A DNA stretch of 64,000 nucleotides. Source: Marinobacter changyiensis. Lineage in GTDB: Bacteria; Pseudomonadota; Gammaproteobacteria; Pseudomonadales; Oleiphilaceae. The notes under the pieces are model-generated. The model was given only the letters and a program-made list of their open reading frames with translations. It had not been told where the DNA came from and did no database searches. Location of the stretch: positions 25,824 through 89,823 of the forward strand of contig NZ_VZZZ01000002.1 of NCBI RefSeq assembly GCF_009193265.1, read 5' to 3'. A program made the translations under genes and the position numbers. Below, in pieces: positions 31,254-40,107 of this stretch (within the stretch, counting starts at the first letter, position 1; every line of letters begins with the position of its first letter).

Positions 31254-32618
31254 ATGAGCGAGCAACACACTGAAATGGCGCCTGCCCAGTCACGCAGTGA
31301 GCAGGCCGTCCGAATTATTGTTCAGGAACATCAGGCGCTGTGGCGGATCCTGGATCTGCTGGATCAGCTTCTGAGTGATATGAACCTCAACGACCAGCGG
31401 CCGGATGAGCGGCTGTTCAAGACGATCTTTGATTACATTCAGCACTTCTCCCAGCGGGTACACAGTACGCCAACGGACATTGAGCTCTACAAACGGCTCA
31501 GTGAGAAGTCCCCCGAGACAGCGCCTCTGCTGGAGAAACTGGCCAGGGGCTACGTGATCGGGCATGAAAAGCTGCTGGAGCTGCGCCAGCTGCTGGCGGA
31601 GTGTGAGGAAGGCTGGCCGGAAGGTCGTGAGGACTTCAGCCACGCCCTGGCACGTTTCACTGAAGCCTTGCGTAAGCACATCCGCAAGGAAGAGGGTGTG
31701 GTTATTCCCCGGGCCCGGAAACTGCTGACCGAGGAAGACTGGCAGCAGATCATCGAAGCGCGGGATGTGGAAAACGACCCTTTGTTTGGTGAGCGGGTGC
31801 GGGAAGAATTCCGGGAGTTGCGTCACCAGATTGTCAGTTATACCCCGGAAAAGTTCGGGGGCCTGGGTCTCAAACATTCAGAACGGGTTACCGCGCCTCA
31901 CGCAAAACAGGAAATGTTGTCCATCAAGGGACTGGTGACGTCCTATGGCCAGATTGAGGTCCTGCATGACGTGGATATCCATATCAACAGTGGTGAGATC
32001 GTATCGCTTGTGGGGGCCAATGGTGCCGGTAAATCGACCCTGCTGATGACCATTTCCGGATTACAGCCCACCGATCGCGGCGTCATAACATTCGAGGGCA
32101 AGGATCTGGCAAAGGTCAGTGCCGATAAGCGAGTCGCCGATGGCATTGTGCAGGTGCCTGAGGGCCGTCAGGTGTTCAAGGACCTCAGTGTTCATGACAA
32201 CCTGCTGCTGGGTGCTTACACCCGTGGCAAGACCCCCGAGGTAAAGAACGACCTGGAGCGTATGTACACCAAGTTCCCCATCCTTCGCCAGAAACGCCAC
32301 AATCTGGCAGGTGAGCTGTCCGGTGGCCAGCAGCAGATGCTTGCCATGGGGCGGGCATTAATGGCCAAGCCAAGACTGCTGCTCATGGATGAACCCAGCA
32401 TGGGCCTTGCGCCGTTGATTATCGAAGAGATTTTCAACATCGTAAAAGAGCTGAAGGAAGAGGGCATTACCATCTTCCTGGTTGAGCAGAATGCCTCCCA
32501 GGCCCTGGCATTGGCTGACCGTGGCTATGTGCTTGAAACCGGGAACGTGGTGATTGAAGGCACCGGCCGTGAACTGCTCAGCAATGAGAAAGTTCGTGAG
32601 GCGTACCTGGGCATGTAA
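31254..32618 (+). CDS. Hemerythrin-like domain fused to LivF-type ABC ATPase
   Basis: A 454-residue fusion with one open frame. Residues 1-205 look like an HHE/hemerythrin-like four-helix domain: EHQALWRILDLLDQLL (His26), FDYIQHFSQRVHSTPTDIELYKRL (His70), GYVIGHEKLLEL (His104) and LRKHIRKEEGVVIPRARKLLTEEDW (His142, Glu146/147). In the usual HHPKED segment the second His is Ser71 and the Glu is Thr74, so iron binding may be altered. Residues 221-454 are a full LivF ATPase with Walker A GANGAGKST (254-262), LSGGQQQ, LLMDEPSMGLAP and a switch His replaced by Gln (VEQNAS, normal for LivF). LivF alone would start at Met221 (31914), but I see no break there. Confidence 0.88.
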   Translation: MSEQHTEMAPAQSRSEQAVRIIVQEHQALWRILDLLDQLLSDMNLNDQRPDERLFKTIFDYIQHFSQRVHSTPTDIELYKRLSEKSPETAPLLEKLARGYVIGHEKLLELRQLLAECEEGWPEGREDFSHALARFTEALRKHIRKEEGVVIPRARKLLTEEDWQQIIEARDVENDPLFGERVREEFRELRHQIVSYTPEKFGGLGLKHSERVTAPHAKQEMLSIKGLVTSYGQIEVLHDVDIHINSGEIVSLVGANGAGKSTLLMTISGLQPTDRGVITFEGKDLAKVSADKRVADGIVQVPEGRQVFKDLSVHDNLLLGAYTRGKTPEVKNDLERMYTKFPILRQKRHNLAGELSGGQQQMLAMGRALMAKPRLLLMDEPSMGLAPLIIEEIFNIVKELKEEGITIFLVEQNASQALALADRGYVLETGNVVIEGTGRELLSNEKVREAYLGM

Positions 32619-32656
32619 TGCCCGGAATCGGGTCCTGTGGCAGCGGCTTCAGGGCT

Positions 32657-35600
32657 TCAAACATGGCTCGCCTCGTTATCGGCCGGTTGGGTGCGGATGA
32701 GGGTAGGGCGGCCAGTGTCCAGGGCCTTGATCAGCTGGCTCTGTTTTTCCCGGATGCCTTCTGCCGCCTGTTCGCGAACCGGCCCGTAGCCTCGAACGTC
32801 AGCGGGCAGTTCGGCCAGTTGCAGGAAGGTTTCGTAGTTGCTGGCGTCCAGTTCCCGACCCATGCGGGCCACCAGGCTCTGATAGTCCTTCAGCATGGCG
32901 CGATCCAGCTTCCGGTCTGCGGAGTAACGGAATGGGTCCACCGGGGTTCCCCGCAGGTTGCGGAACTTCGCCAGCAGCCTGAAGGCCCGGAACATCCAGG
33001 GGCCGAACCGGCGTTTTTTCGGGCGCCCCAGGGCATCGGTTGCTTTGCTCAGAAGGGGCGGCGCCAGGTGGAAATGGACCTTGAAGTCACCTTCAAAGGT
33101 TGCCTTCACCTCTTTCATGAAGTCGGTTTCCGCGAACAGCCGGGCCACTTCGTACTCGTCCTTGTAGGCCATGACGCGATACAGCTGCTGCGCCACCGCA
33201 CGGGTCAGGAACAGGTTGGTCTGGCCCAGGGCTGCTTCGGCCTTGCGGACTCCGGCAACACTGTCACGGTACTGGTTGGCCCAGCGCTGGTTCTGATAGT
33301 TGACCAGGTGCCCATGACGGGTCGCGATCAGCTCATCCAGAGTCGGCTCGGCCTTAATCTCCGCAACCTTGCCATTGCCAGTGTCCAGCAAGTCCGTGAC
33401 CGCGTTCAGATCAACCGCCGCCAGACGGCCCCAGCCGAATGCTTCCTTGTTTCGGTCGATCGCCACGCCATTGAGCTCGATGGCTTTCATCAGCGCCGCT
33501 TCAGACAGGGGCAGCAGCCCTTTCTGCCAGGCAAAGCCGAGCATCATCACGTTGGAGAACACGGTATCGCCCATCAGCTTCTCGGCGATGCCGTTGGCGT
33601 CGAGCTGGTCGAAATGATCCTGGCCGACCGCGTCCCGGAGCAGGCCCAGTCGCTTGTCGGCCTTCATGTCGGCATCGCGGTAGAGCACGTAGTCGGCAGT
33701 GGGCAGTTCCGCTTCGTTGGCAACAATCCGGGTGTGGTTCGGTCTGAGCGTACTCAGGGCTTTCTGGGAGGACGCCACTACCAGATCACAGGCGATAACC
33801 GCATCCGCCTGACCATTGCTGATTCTTACCTGATGCAGTTTGTCAGGAGACGGCGCCAGGCGCACGTAGCTCAGCACGGTACCGCCCTTCTGGGCGAAGC
33901 CCATGAAATCCAGCACCGAGGCTCCCCGGGATTCCAGGTGCGCGGCCATGGTGATCAGCTGGCCCACGGTGACTACACCGGTGCCACCGACGCCGCCAAC
34001 GAGCAGGTCATAGGAGCCTGTCAGCCCCGGCAGTTCCGGAGCTGCTGTGTTGGCCAGTTTGCCGGTCAGTACCGACCCGGTGTCCATACCCCGGGATTTG
34101 CGCAGCTGCCCGCCTTCGATGGTGACAAAGCTGGGGCAGAAGCCGTTGAGGCAGGAATAGTCCTTGTTGCACGAAAATTGGTCGATCTTGCGCTTGCGGC
34201 CCAGCTCGGTTTTGCGGGGCACAACCGAAAGACAGTTGGACTGCACCGAGCAATCGCCGCAACCCTCGCAGACATGATGGTTGATAAACGCCCGCTTGGC
34301 CGGATCCGGGAACTGATTGCGCTTGCGCCGCCGGCGCTTTTCAGCAGCACAGGTCTGGTCGTAAATCAGCACGGTGCAGCCCGGAATCTCCCGCAATTCC
34401 CGTTGAACCGTATCCAGCTCGGAACGGTCGTGGAAGGTCACATCCTTCGGGAACAGGTGCTTTGGGTCGTCGTATTTATCCGGCTCATCGCTGAGCACAA
34501 CCACCCGGCGAACGCCCTCGGCAGCCATCTGCTGGGCAATCATGGAGACGGTGATCTGGCCATCCACCGGTTGGCCGCCGGTCATGGCGACAGCGTCGTT
34601 GAACAGAATCTTGTAGGTAATGTTGATGCCTGCCGCCACCGCCTGGCGGATGGCCATGGAACCGGAGTGGAAATAGGTGCCTTCGCCCAGATTCTGGAAG
34701 ATATGAGGGTTGCCGATATAACGGCTCTTGCCAATCCAGTTGACCCCTTCACCCCCCATCTGGATCAGAGATTCCGTGTTCCGGCCCATCCAGGAGGCCA
34801 TGAAGTGGCAGCCAATGCCCGCCAGAGCCTTGCTGCCTTCAGGCACCTTGGTGGAGGTGTTGTGGGGGCAGCCGGAGCAGAAATAGGGCAGGCGCTTGAC
34901 GCCACCCGGATCCTGAGCCTTGGACATGATGCTGATCTCGGCCATGCGTTCGCTGAAGTCCAGGGAGAAGAACCGGCCAAGCCGGGCCGCCAGGTAGCCG
35001 GCAACCAGTTTCGGGCTCAGCTCACCCACGTAGGGGATCAAGGGGCGTCCCAGTTCATCCTGTTTGCCGGTAATCAGCACCTCGCCGGGGCGGTCCGGCT
35101 CGGACATGGCTTCCTTGATCTGGCTTTCGATGATGCCCCGCTTCTCTTCAATGACCAGGACTTCTTCCTTGCCATGAACGAAGTTCAGGATGCCGCGGCG
35201 CTCCAGAGGCCAGACCATACCGACCTTGTAGATATCCAGCCCCATGGCCCGGGCCTTGTTTTCATCAATGCCCAGCAGGCCCAACCCCTCGAGCAGGTCC
35301 AGGTGGCCCTTGCCGGTAGTCACAATGCCGAAGCGGGCTTGTGTGTTGTTGAACAGGCAACGATCAAGGGGATTGGCCCTGGCGAAGGCCTGTACGGCAG
35401 CCAGTTTGTGTTCGATACGGGTTTCGAGTTGGGGGCCGGGCAGGTCCGGCCAGCGGTAGTGAAGACCGCTTTCGGGTGCGGTGAAGTCATCGGGCGTTAC
35501 GAATTCGGGCTGGGGTGGCAGCTCCACCGACGCCGCGCTTTCAACCGTCTCGGAGATGGCCTTGAAACCGACCCAGCAGCCACTGTAACGGGACAGGGCG

Positions 35601-36175
35601 TAGCCCCAGAGGCCGAACTCCAGATACTCGGCGATGTTGGCCGGGTTGATGGTGGGCATGAAGAAACTCATGAACGCCACATCGGACTGGTGGGGCATGG
35701 AGGAGGACACGCAGCCATGATCATCACCGGCGACTACCAGAACACCGCCGTGGGGGGATGAACCGTAAGTGGTGCCGTGTTTGAGGGCATCGCCGGCGCG
35801 GTCAACCCCGGGGCCTTTGCCGTACCAGAGGCCGAAAACACCATCGACCTGACGGTCATCGTCGGTTTCCACCTGCTGGGTGCCCAGCATGATGGTGGCA
35901 GCAAGGTCCTCGTTAATCGCCGGGACGAAGTCGATGCGGTTGTCATCGAGCAGGGTCTGGGCCTGCCAGAGTGCCTGGTCGTAGGCACCGAGGGGGGAAC
36001 CCCGGTAGCCACTGACCATGCCGGCGGTGTTCAGTCCCTGTTTGCGATCCAGGGCGGCCTGCATCAAGGGTATGCGGACCAGAGCCTGTGTTCCGGTCAG
36101 GAAAACCCGGCCCGATTCCCGCAGGTAGCGGTCTTCCAGTTTGTAATTGTCGAGCTGTGGGGTATCGGCGGGCAT
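32657..36175 (-). CDS. Indolepyruvate:ferredoxin oxidoreductase, fused alpha/gamma type
   Basis: A 1172-residue fused 2-oxoacid oxidoreductase from ATG 36175, after an AAGGGAAGA site; upstream in-frame codons are unlikely. Segments in order: an N-terminal pyrimidine-binding domain, a thiamine-diphosphate half with CSGCPHNTST (near 431) and GIGCHFMASWMG, cysteine-rich CEGCGDCSVQSNC (near 635) and CNKDYSCLNGFC for Fe-S clusters, then a gamma domain starting GGVGGTGVVTVGQL. The family decarboxylates aryl-pyruvates to aryl-acetyl-CoA. Beside the paa genes it probably turns phenylpyruvate or indolepyruvate directly into phenylacetyl-CoA-type products. Divergent from an Lrp-type regulator. Confidence 0.88.
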   Translation of the reverse strand: MPADTPQLDNYKLEDRYLRESGRVFLTGTQALVRIPLMQAALDRKQGLNTAGMVSGYRGSPLGAYDQALWQAQTLLDDNRIDFVPAINEDLAATIMLGTQQVETDDDRQVDGVFGLWYGKGPGVDRAGDALKHGTTYGSSPHGGVLVVAGDDHGCVSSSMPHQSDVAFMSFFMPTINPANIAEYLEFGLWGYALSRYSGCWVGFKAISETVESAASVELPPQPEFVTPDDFTAPESGLHYRWPDLPGPQLETRIEHKLAAVQAFARANPLDRCLFNNTQARFGIVTTGKGHLDLLEGLGLLGIDENKARAMGLDIYKVGMVWPLERRGILNFVHGKEEVLVIEEKRGIIESQIKEAMSEPDRPGEVLITGKQDELGRPLIPYVGELSPKLVAGYLAARLGRFFSLDFSERMAEISIMSKAQDPGGVKRLPYFCSGCPHNTSTKVPEGSKALAGIGCHFMASWMGRNTESLIQMGGEGVNWIGKSRYIGNPHIFQNLGEGTYFHSGSMAIRQAVAAGINITYKILFNDAVAMTGGQPVDGQITVSMIAQQMAAEGVRRVVVLSDEPDKYDDPKHLFPKDVTFHDRSELDTVQRELREIPGCTVLIYDQTCAAEKRRRRKRNQFPDPAKRAFINHHVCEGCGDCSVQSNCLSVVPRKTELGRKRKIDQFSCNKDYSCLNGFCPSFVTIEGGQLRKSRGMDTGSVLTGKLANTAAPELPGLTGSYDLLVGGVGGTGVVTVGQLITMAAHLESRGASVLDFMGFAQKGGTVLSYVRLAPSPDKLHQVRISNGQADAVIACDLVVASSQKALSTLRPNHTRIVANEAELPTADYVLYRDADMKADKRLGLLRDAVGQDHFDQLDANGIAEKLMGDTVFSNVMMLGFAWQKGLLPLSEAALMKAIELNGVAIDRNKEAFGWGRLAAVDLNAVTDLLDTGNGKVAEIKAEPTLDELIATRHGHLVNYQNQRWANQYRDSVAGVRKAEAALGQTNLFLTRAVAQQLYRVMAYKDEYEVARLFAETDFMKEVKATFEGDFKVHFHLAPPLLSKATDALGRPKKRRFGPWMFRAFRLLAKFRNLRGTPVDPFRYSADRKLDRAMLKDYQSLVARMGRELDASNYETFLQLAELPADVRGYGPVREQAAEGIREKQSQLIKALDTGRPTLIRTQPADNEASHV

Positions 36176-36332
36176 GGGGTCTTCCCTTTTGTCTAGTTTA
36201 TGACCAAAAGTATAGAGGGAAGTTCGCAAAAGGTGCTTGCGTATTAGGTGAGGGCTTTCGGGGTTTGCGAAAGGATATTTGATAAAAGACAATGTTAAGC
36301 AAGAACCTTTGATAAAAATCAGGTGTTACCAA
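36176..36332. promoter_or_regulatory. Divergent control region of the oxidoreductase and lrp-like genes
   Basis: Two exact direct repeats TTTGATAAAA at 36278-36287 and 36308-36317 are 30 bases apart, about three helical turns. An inverted pair, TTCGCAAA (36223-36230) and TTTGCGAA (36264-36271), is 41 bases centre to centre, about four turns. Phased repeats like these suit an octameric Lrp-type regulator that wraps DNA. The regulator is likely the adjacent gene product. Confidence 0.5.
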
Positions 36333-36812
36333 ATGAAACAGGTTGATCTCGATAAACTGGACCGGCGGATCCTGTCCGTGCTTCAGCAGGACGGGCGTAT
36401 CAGTAACCAGTTACTGGCGGAACAGGTGGGATTATCGCCGGCGGCTTGCTGGCGGCGGGTACGGACTCTCGAAGAAACCGGCGTGATCCAGGGCTACAGC
36501 GCCCGTGTGGATCCGGAACGGGTCGGTCAGGGGCTTTGCGTGTTGGTCAACCTGTCGCTGCAGAGGCACAACATTGACAGCACGGCAGAGATCGAGCAGC
36601 AGCTCAGCAGCTACCCGGAGGTACTTCAGTGCTTTGCCGTTACCGGGAGTGCCGATTTCGTGATGCGGGTAGTCGTGCCAGATATGGCCAGTTACGATCG
36701 ATTCCTGAACAAAAAGATCTTTACCTTGCAGGGCATTGCTCAAGTGAATTCAAACTTTGCATTGCGGGAGATCAAGAATACCGAGACCATCCCGGTGGAT
36801 GGTCTGGAATGA
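36333..36812 (+). CDS. Lrp/AsnC family transcriptional regulator
   Basis: A 159-residue regulator starting at ATG 36333 (MKQVDLDKLDRRIL). The N-terminal helix-turn-helix is LLAEQVGLSPAACWRRVRTLEETGVIQGY; the rest is the RAM/AsnC ligand and oligomer domain (VLQCFAVTGSADFVMRVVVPDM). Such regulators usually sense amino acids, so it may switch the divergent arylpyruvate oxidoreductase in response to aromatic amino acids. It converges with paaZ; a weak CTCAGG/CCTGAG hairpin (36816-36835) lies between. Confidence 0.92.
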   Translation: MKQVDLDKLDRRILSVLQQDGRISNQLLAEQVGLSPAACWRRVRTLEETGVIQGYSARVDPERVGQGLCVLVNLSLQRHNIDSTAEIEQQLSSYPEVLQCFAVTGSADFVMRVVVPDMASYDRFLNKKIFTLQGIAQVNSNFALREIKNTETIPVDGLE

Positions 36813-36876
36813 GGCCTCAGGGGGGTAAACCTGAGCGCCTGTCCGCAGGACCGGGAGAAAGTCCGGCCGCCCGGTG

Positions 36877-38922
36877 TTACTCGGGCTTTTTGGCAACCAG
36901 GGTCAGGATGTCATAGCTCGCAACCAGCTCGTCGTTCTGGTTGTGAACCTGAACATCCCAGACCACCACCCCCTGGGGGTGCCCGTCTGGAGATGTCCGA
37001 CCCTGATCAATTTTGCGCTTGCAGGTCAGCCGCGCCCGGATGGTGTCTCCCGGGGCAACCGGCTCGATAAAGCGCAGGGTGTCCAGACCGTAGTTCGCCA
37101 GCACCGGGCCTTCACCCGGATACACGAACAGGCCGGCTGCTGCGGAAAGCACAAAGTAGCCGTGGGCAATGCGCTTGCCGAACTGGGAGTCCCGCGCAGC
37201 AATTTCATCAAAGTGCATATAGAAGTGATCGCCGGACAGGCAGCCGAAGTTGACGATGTCCGCCTCGGTAACCGTGCGCCGGTGCGTCAACAGGGATTCG
37301 TTGATCTGCAGCTCTTCAAAATGGCGTCGGAACGGATGCACCTCGGTTTCGATCAGATCGGCACCACGCACGTACTCACGGGTGACCGCAGCCAGCATGG
37401 TCGGAGAGCCCTGGATTGCGGTTCTTTGCAGGTAGTGATGAACCGCACGGATACCGCCGAGTTCTTCACCACCACCGGCACGGCCGGGTCCGCCATGCTT
37501 GAGCATGGGCAGCGGCGAACCGTGGCCGGTGGATTCCTGTGCGGCTTCGGCATCCAGCAGGTGCAGACGCCCGTGGAAGGCCGCCAGCAGGGGGACAATC
37601 TTGCCGGCAATGGCCGGATCTCGGGTGGTCAGGGTGGTGACCAGCGAGCCCCGGCCTTGGGCACACAGAGCGACCGCGTCCTCGATGGTGTCGTAGGGAA
37701 TCACCGTTGCAACCGGTCCGAAGGCCTCGATGTCGTGGGCGCCACAGCCGTTTTCAGGATTCCGGCACAGCAGCAGATGTGGCTCGATGAACGCGCCTTT
37801 CCCGGTGCCTTCGCCGGTCGGCTTGAAATCACCGTTGCCACCGGTGACCAGTTCGCTGGTTTTCAGCAGTTCCTGAATGTTGGCTTTGACATCTTCAAGC
37901 TGCTCAATCGAGGCCAGGGCCCCCATGCGAACCCCCTCAACGGAAGGATCGCCGACAGTGATTTTCGACAACCGCTCCTTGAGCTTGTCGCAGATGGCGT
38001 TCACCTGGCTTTTTGGTACCAGGACCCGGCGGATCGCGGTACATTTCTGGCCTGCCTTCGCGGTCATCTCGCGGCCCACCTCCCTCACAAAGAGTTCGAA
38101 TTCTTCGTGTTCGGGGGTTACGTCCGGCGCCAGAATGGCACTGTTCAGGGAATCGGCCTCGGCGTTGAACGGAATCGACCGATTGATGATGTTCGGATGA
38201 TTCTTGAGTTTGCGAGCGGTTGCAGCCGAGCCGGTGAAGGTAACTACGTCCTGCTCTTCAAGGTGGTCAAACAGATCGCCGGTGCTGCCGATGATCAGCT
38301 GCAGGCTGCCTTCGGGCAGGGCGCCGGATTCCTGCATCAGGCGAACGGCCAGTTCGGTGACGTAGCAGGTGGAGGTGGCCGGCTTCACAATGCAGGGCAT
38401 GCCCGCCAGGAAGGTGGGCGCAAACTTCTCCAGCATGCCCCACACCGGGAAGTTGTAGGCGTCAATGTGTACCGCCACGCCGCCGCGAGGCACCAGGATA
38501 TGGGTGCCGGCAAAGTGGTTATTCTTGCCCAGCGGCGTTACCGGGCCTTCGTGCACCACGTTGCCGGACGGCAGTTCGCGGCGGCCCATGCTGGCGTAGG
38601 CGAACAAGGTGCCGAAGCCGCCGTCGATATCGATGCCGTTGTCGCCTTTGCTGGACCCTGTGTGCATCGACAGTGCGTAGAGTTCTTGCTTGTGTTCTTG
38701 CAGGTAAAGGGCCATCGCCTTCAGGGCGAGGGCGCGCTCCTGAAAATCCAGTGCAAGCAGATTCTTGCCGCCAACCGTGCGGCCATATTCCACGGCTTTC
38801 TTGAAATCAAGGGTGTCATCGTGGGTACGTGCTACGATTTCGCCATTAATGGCGCTGGGCAGAGCCTTGGCGGCTTTTTCACCGACCCACTGGCCGGCAA
38901 TGAGACTTTTCAGGACTGACAT
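36877..38922 (-). CDS. paaZ: Oxepin-CoA hydrolase / 3-oxo-5,6-dehydrosuberyl-CoA semialdehyde dehydrogenase
   Basis: A 681-residue bifunctional enzyme, the same length as E. coli PaaZ, from ATG 38922. The aldehyde dehydrogenase domain (about 1-520) has NAEADSLNSAIL with the catalytic Glu and GQKCTAIRRVLVP with the catalytic Cys. The C-terminal MaoC-type hydratase domain (about 535-680) has the GCLSGDHFYMHFDE active-site pattern. It opens the oxepin-CoA ring and oxidises the resulting aldehyde. It is 92 bases downstream of paaE on the same strand and likely ends the paaABCDE operon. Confidence 0.95.
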   Translation of the reverse strand: MSVLKSLIAGQWVGEKAAKALPSAINGEIVARTHDDTLDFKKAVEYGRTVGGKNLLALDFQERALALKAMALYLQEHKQELYALSMHTGSSKGDNGIDIDGGFGTLFAYASMGRRELPSGNVVHEGPVTPLGKNNHFAGTHILVPRGGVAVHIDAYNFPVWGMLEKFAPTFLAGMPCIVKPATSTCYVTELAVRLMQESGALPEGSLQLIIGSTGDLFDHLEEQDVVTFTGSAATARKLKNHPNIINRSIPFNAEADSLNSAILAPDVTPEHEEFELFVREVGREMTAKAGQKCTAIRRVLVPKSQVNAICDKLKERLSKITVGDPSVEGVRMGALASIEQLEDVKANIQELLKTSELVTGGNGDFKPTGEGTGKGAFIEPHLLLCRNPENGCGAHDIEAFGPVATVIPYDTIEDAVALCAQGRGSLVTTLTTRDPAIAGKIVPLLAAFHGRLHLLDAEAAQESTGHGSPLPMLKHGGPGRAGGGEELGGIRAVHHYLQRTAIQGSPTMLAAVTREYVRGADLIETEVHPFRRHFEELQINESLLTHRRTVTEADIVNFGCLSGDHFYMHFDEIAARDSQFGKRIAHGYFVLSAAAGLFVYPGEGPVLANYGLDTLRFIEPVAPGDTIRARLTCKRKIDQGRTSPDGHPQGVVVWDVQVHNQNDELVASYDILTLVAKKPE

Positions 38923-39014
38923 GGGGAAACTCCATTCGTTTCTGAACTGGCAAGGCAAGTCCCACTTACGCGAGGCTTGCCTTGCTGGTGTCTTGGTTGT
39001 TGGCTGGCTGGCAA

Positions 39015-40094
39015 CTACATCTCGTCGTAGTTCAGAACAACCTTGTCGCTGATCGGATAACACTGGCAGGAGAGCACGTAGCCGGCTTCCACTTCGTAAT
39101 CTTCCAGGGCGAAGTTCTGGTCCATTTCCACTTCGCCTTCCACAACTTTGGCGCGGCAGGTGGAGCAGACACCGGCTTTGCAGGAGAAGGGCAGATCCGC
39201 GCCTTCCTCGTTGCCGGCCTCAAGAATACTCTTGGTGTCGCGAATCAATGGGAACGTCAGAGAGCGGCCATCGGCGATGACGGTCACTTCGCTCACCGAC
39301 TTCGGGTCAACCTTGGACGGAGCCCTGTCCTTACGGGCCTGGGGCGCACCACCGAGCGGCGTAAACAACTCGAAATGGATCTTGTTCTTCTCCATGCCAT
39401 GGCGAAGCAGCGAGTCCTGCACGTCCTCCGTCATTAACTGGGGGCCGCAGATGAAGGCGGCGGTGAGATCCTTGGCGTTGATCCAGTGATCAAATAGGGC
39501 GTCGCACTTGTCGTGGTCAATCCGCCCGTTGTACAGGTCAATGTCCTGCTCTTCACGGGTGAAGATGTAAACTAGGTTCAGGCGGGCCATGTACTCGTTC
39601 TTGAGATCCTGGAGCTCGTCCCGGAACATGGTGCTGCTGGTGGCCTTATTGCCATAGAACAGCGTTACTTCGCTCTTGGGTTCGGTTTCCAGCGTGGTTT
39701 TGACAATTGACAGGATCGGGGTAATACCACTGCCAGCGGCAACCGCCAGGTAATTGCCTTTCCGCTCGGGATCAAGATCGATGGAGAAATGCCCCTGGGG
39801 CGGCATGACTTCCAGCGTTGCACCGGGTCTCAGCTGCTCATTGGCATAGGTCGAGAACCGGCCACCGGACACTTTTTTGACCGCGATGCGCAGTTCCTGG
39901 TCTTTGACGCTGCGGCAGATCGAGTAGGAGCGTCGCACTTCCTTGCCATCCAGCCTGGTTCTGACAATCAGGTGCTGGCCCTGCTTGTAGCTGAACTTGT
40001 CTGCCAGGTCTTCTGGCAGATCGAATGCTAGTGATACGGCGTTTTTTGTTTCAGGTCTGACCTCTTTGAGGGTCAGTGGATAGAATTTGTTCAT
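39015..40094 (-). CDS. paaE: Phenylacetyl-CoA epoxidase, reductase subunit
   Basis: A 359-residue flavin/iron-sulfur reductase starting MNKFYPLTLKEVR at ATG 40094. The FAD domain has VRRSYSIC, the NAD(P)H domain YLAVAAGSGITPILSI, and a C-terminal plant-type 2Fe-2S domain has CKAGVCSTCRAKVVEGE and a last Cys in SCQCYP. It passes electrons from NADPH to the diiron PaaA. Length matches E. coli (356). It follows paaD with 13 bases between. Confidence 0.96.
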   Translation of the reverse strand: MNKFYPLTLKEVRPETKNAVSLAFDLPEDLADKFSYKQGQHLIVRTRLDGKEVRRSYSICRSVKDQELRIAVKKVSGGRFSTYANEQLRPGATLEVMPPQGHFSIDLDPERKGNYLAVAAGSGITPILSIVKTTLETEPKSEVTLFYGNKATSSTMFRDELQDLKNEYMARLNLVYIFTREEQDIDLYNGRIDHDKCDALFDHWINAKDLTAAFICGPQLMTEDVQDSLLRHGMEKNKIHFELFTPLGGAPQARKDRAPSKVDPKSVSEVTVIADGRSLTFPLIRDTKSILEAGNEEGADLPFSCKAGVCSTCRAKVVEGEVEMDQNFALEDYEVEAGYVLSCQCYPISDKVVLNYDEM

Positions 40095-40107
40095 GATCGT
40101 ATCGGCT

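Noticed and set aside
31254..31913. A separate hemerythrin gene ending before livF
   Set aside because: There is no stop codon between the hemerythrin-like part and the ATPase; the frame is continuous through residue 221.
32618..35761. An open frame of about 1047 codons on the + strand, opposite the arylpyruvate oxidoreductase gene
   Set aside because: It is a codon-bias shadow: the opposite strand encodes a full, recognisable enzyme, while the translation of this frame shows no domain and is rich in His, Gln and Gly in the way typical of antisense frames in GC-rich genes.
36874..38919. A 681-codon + strand open frame opposite paaZ
   Set aside because: Same reason: paaZ is unmistakable on the - strand and the antisense translation has no recognisable features.
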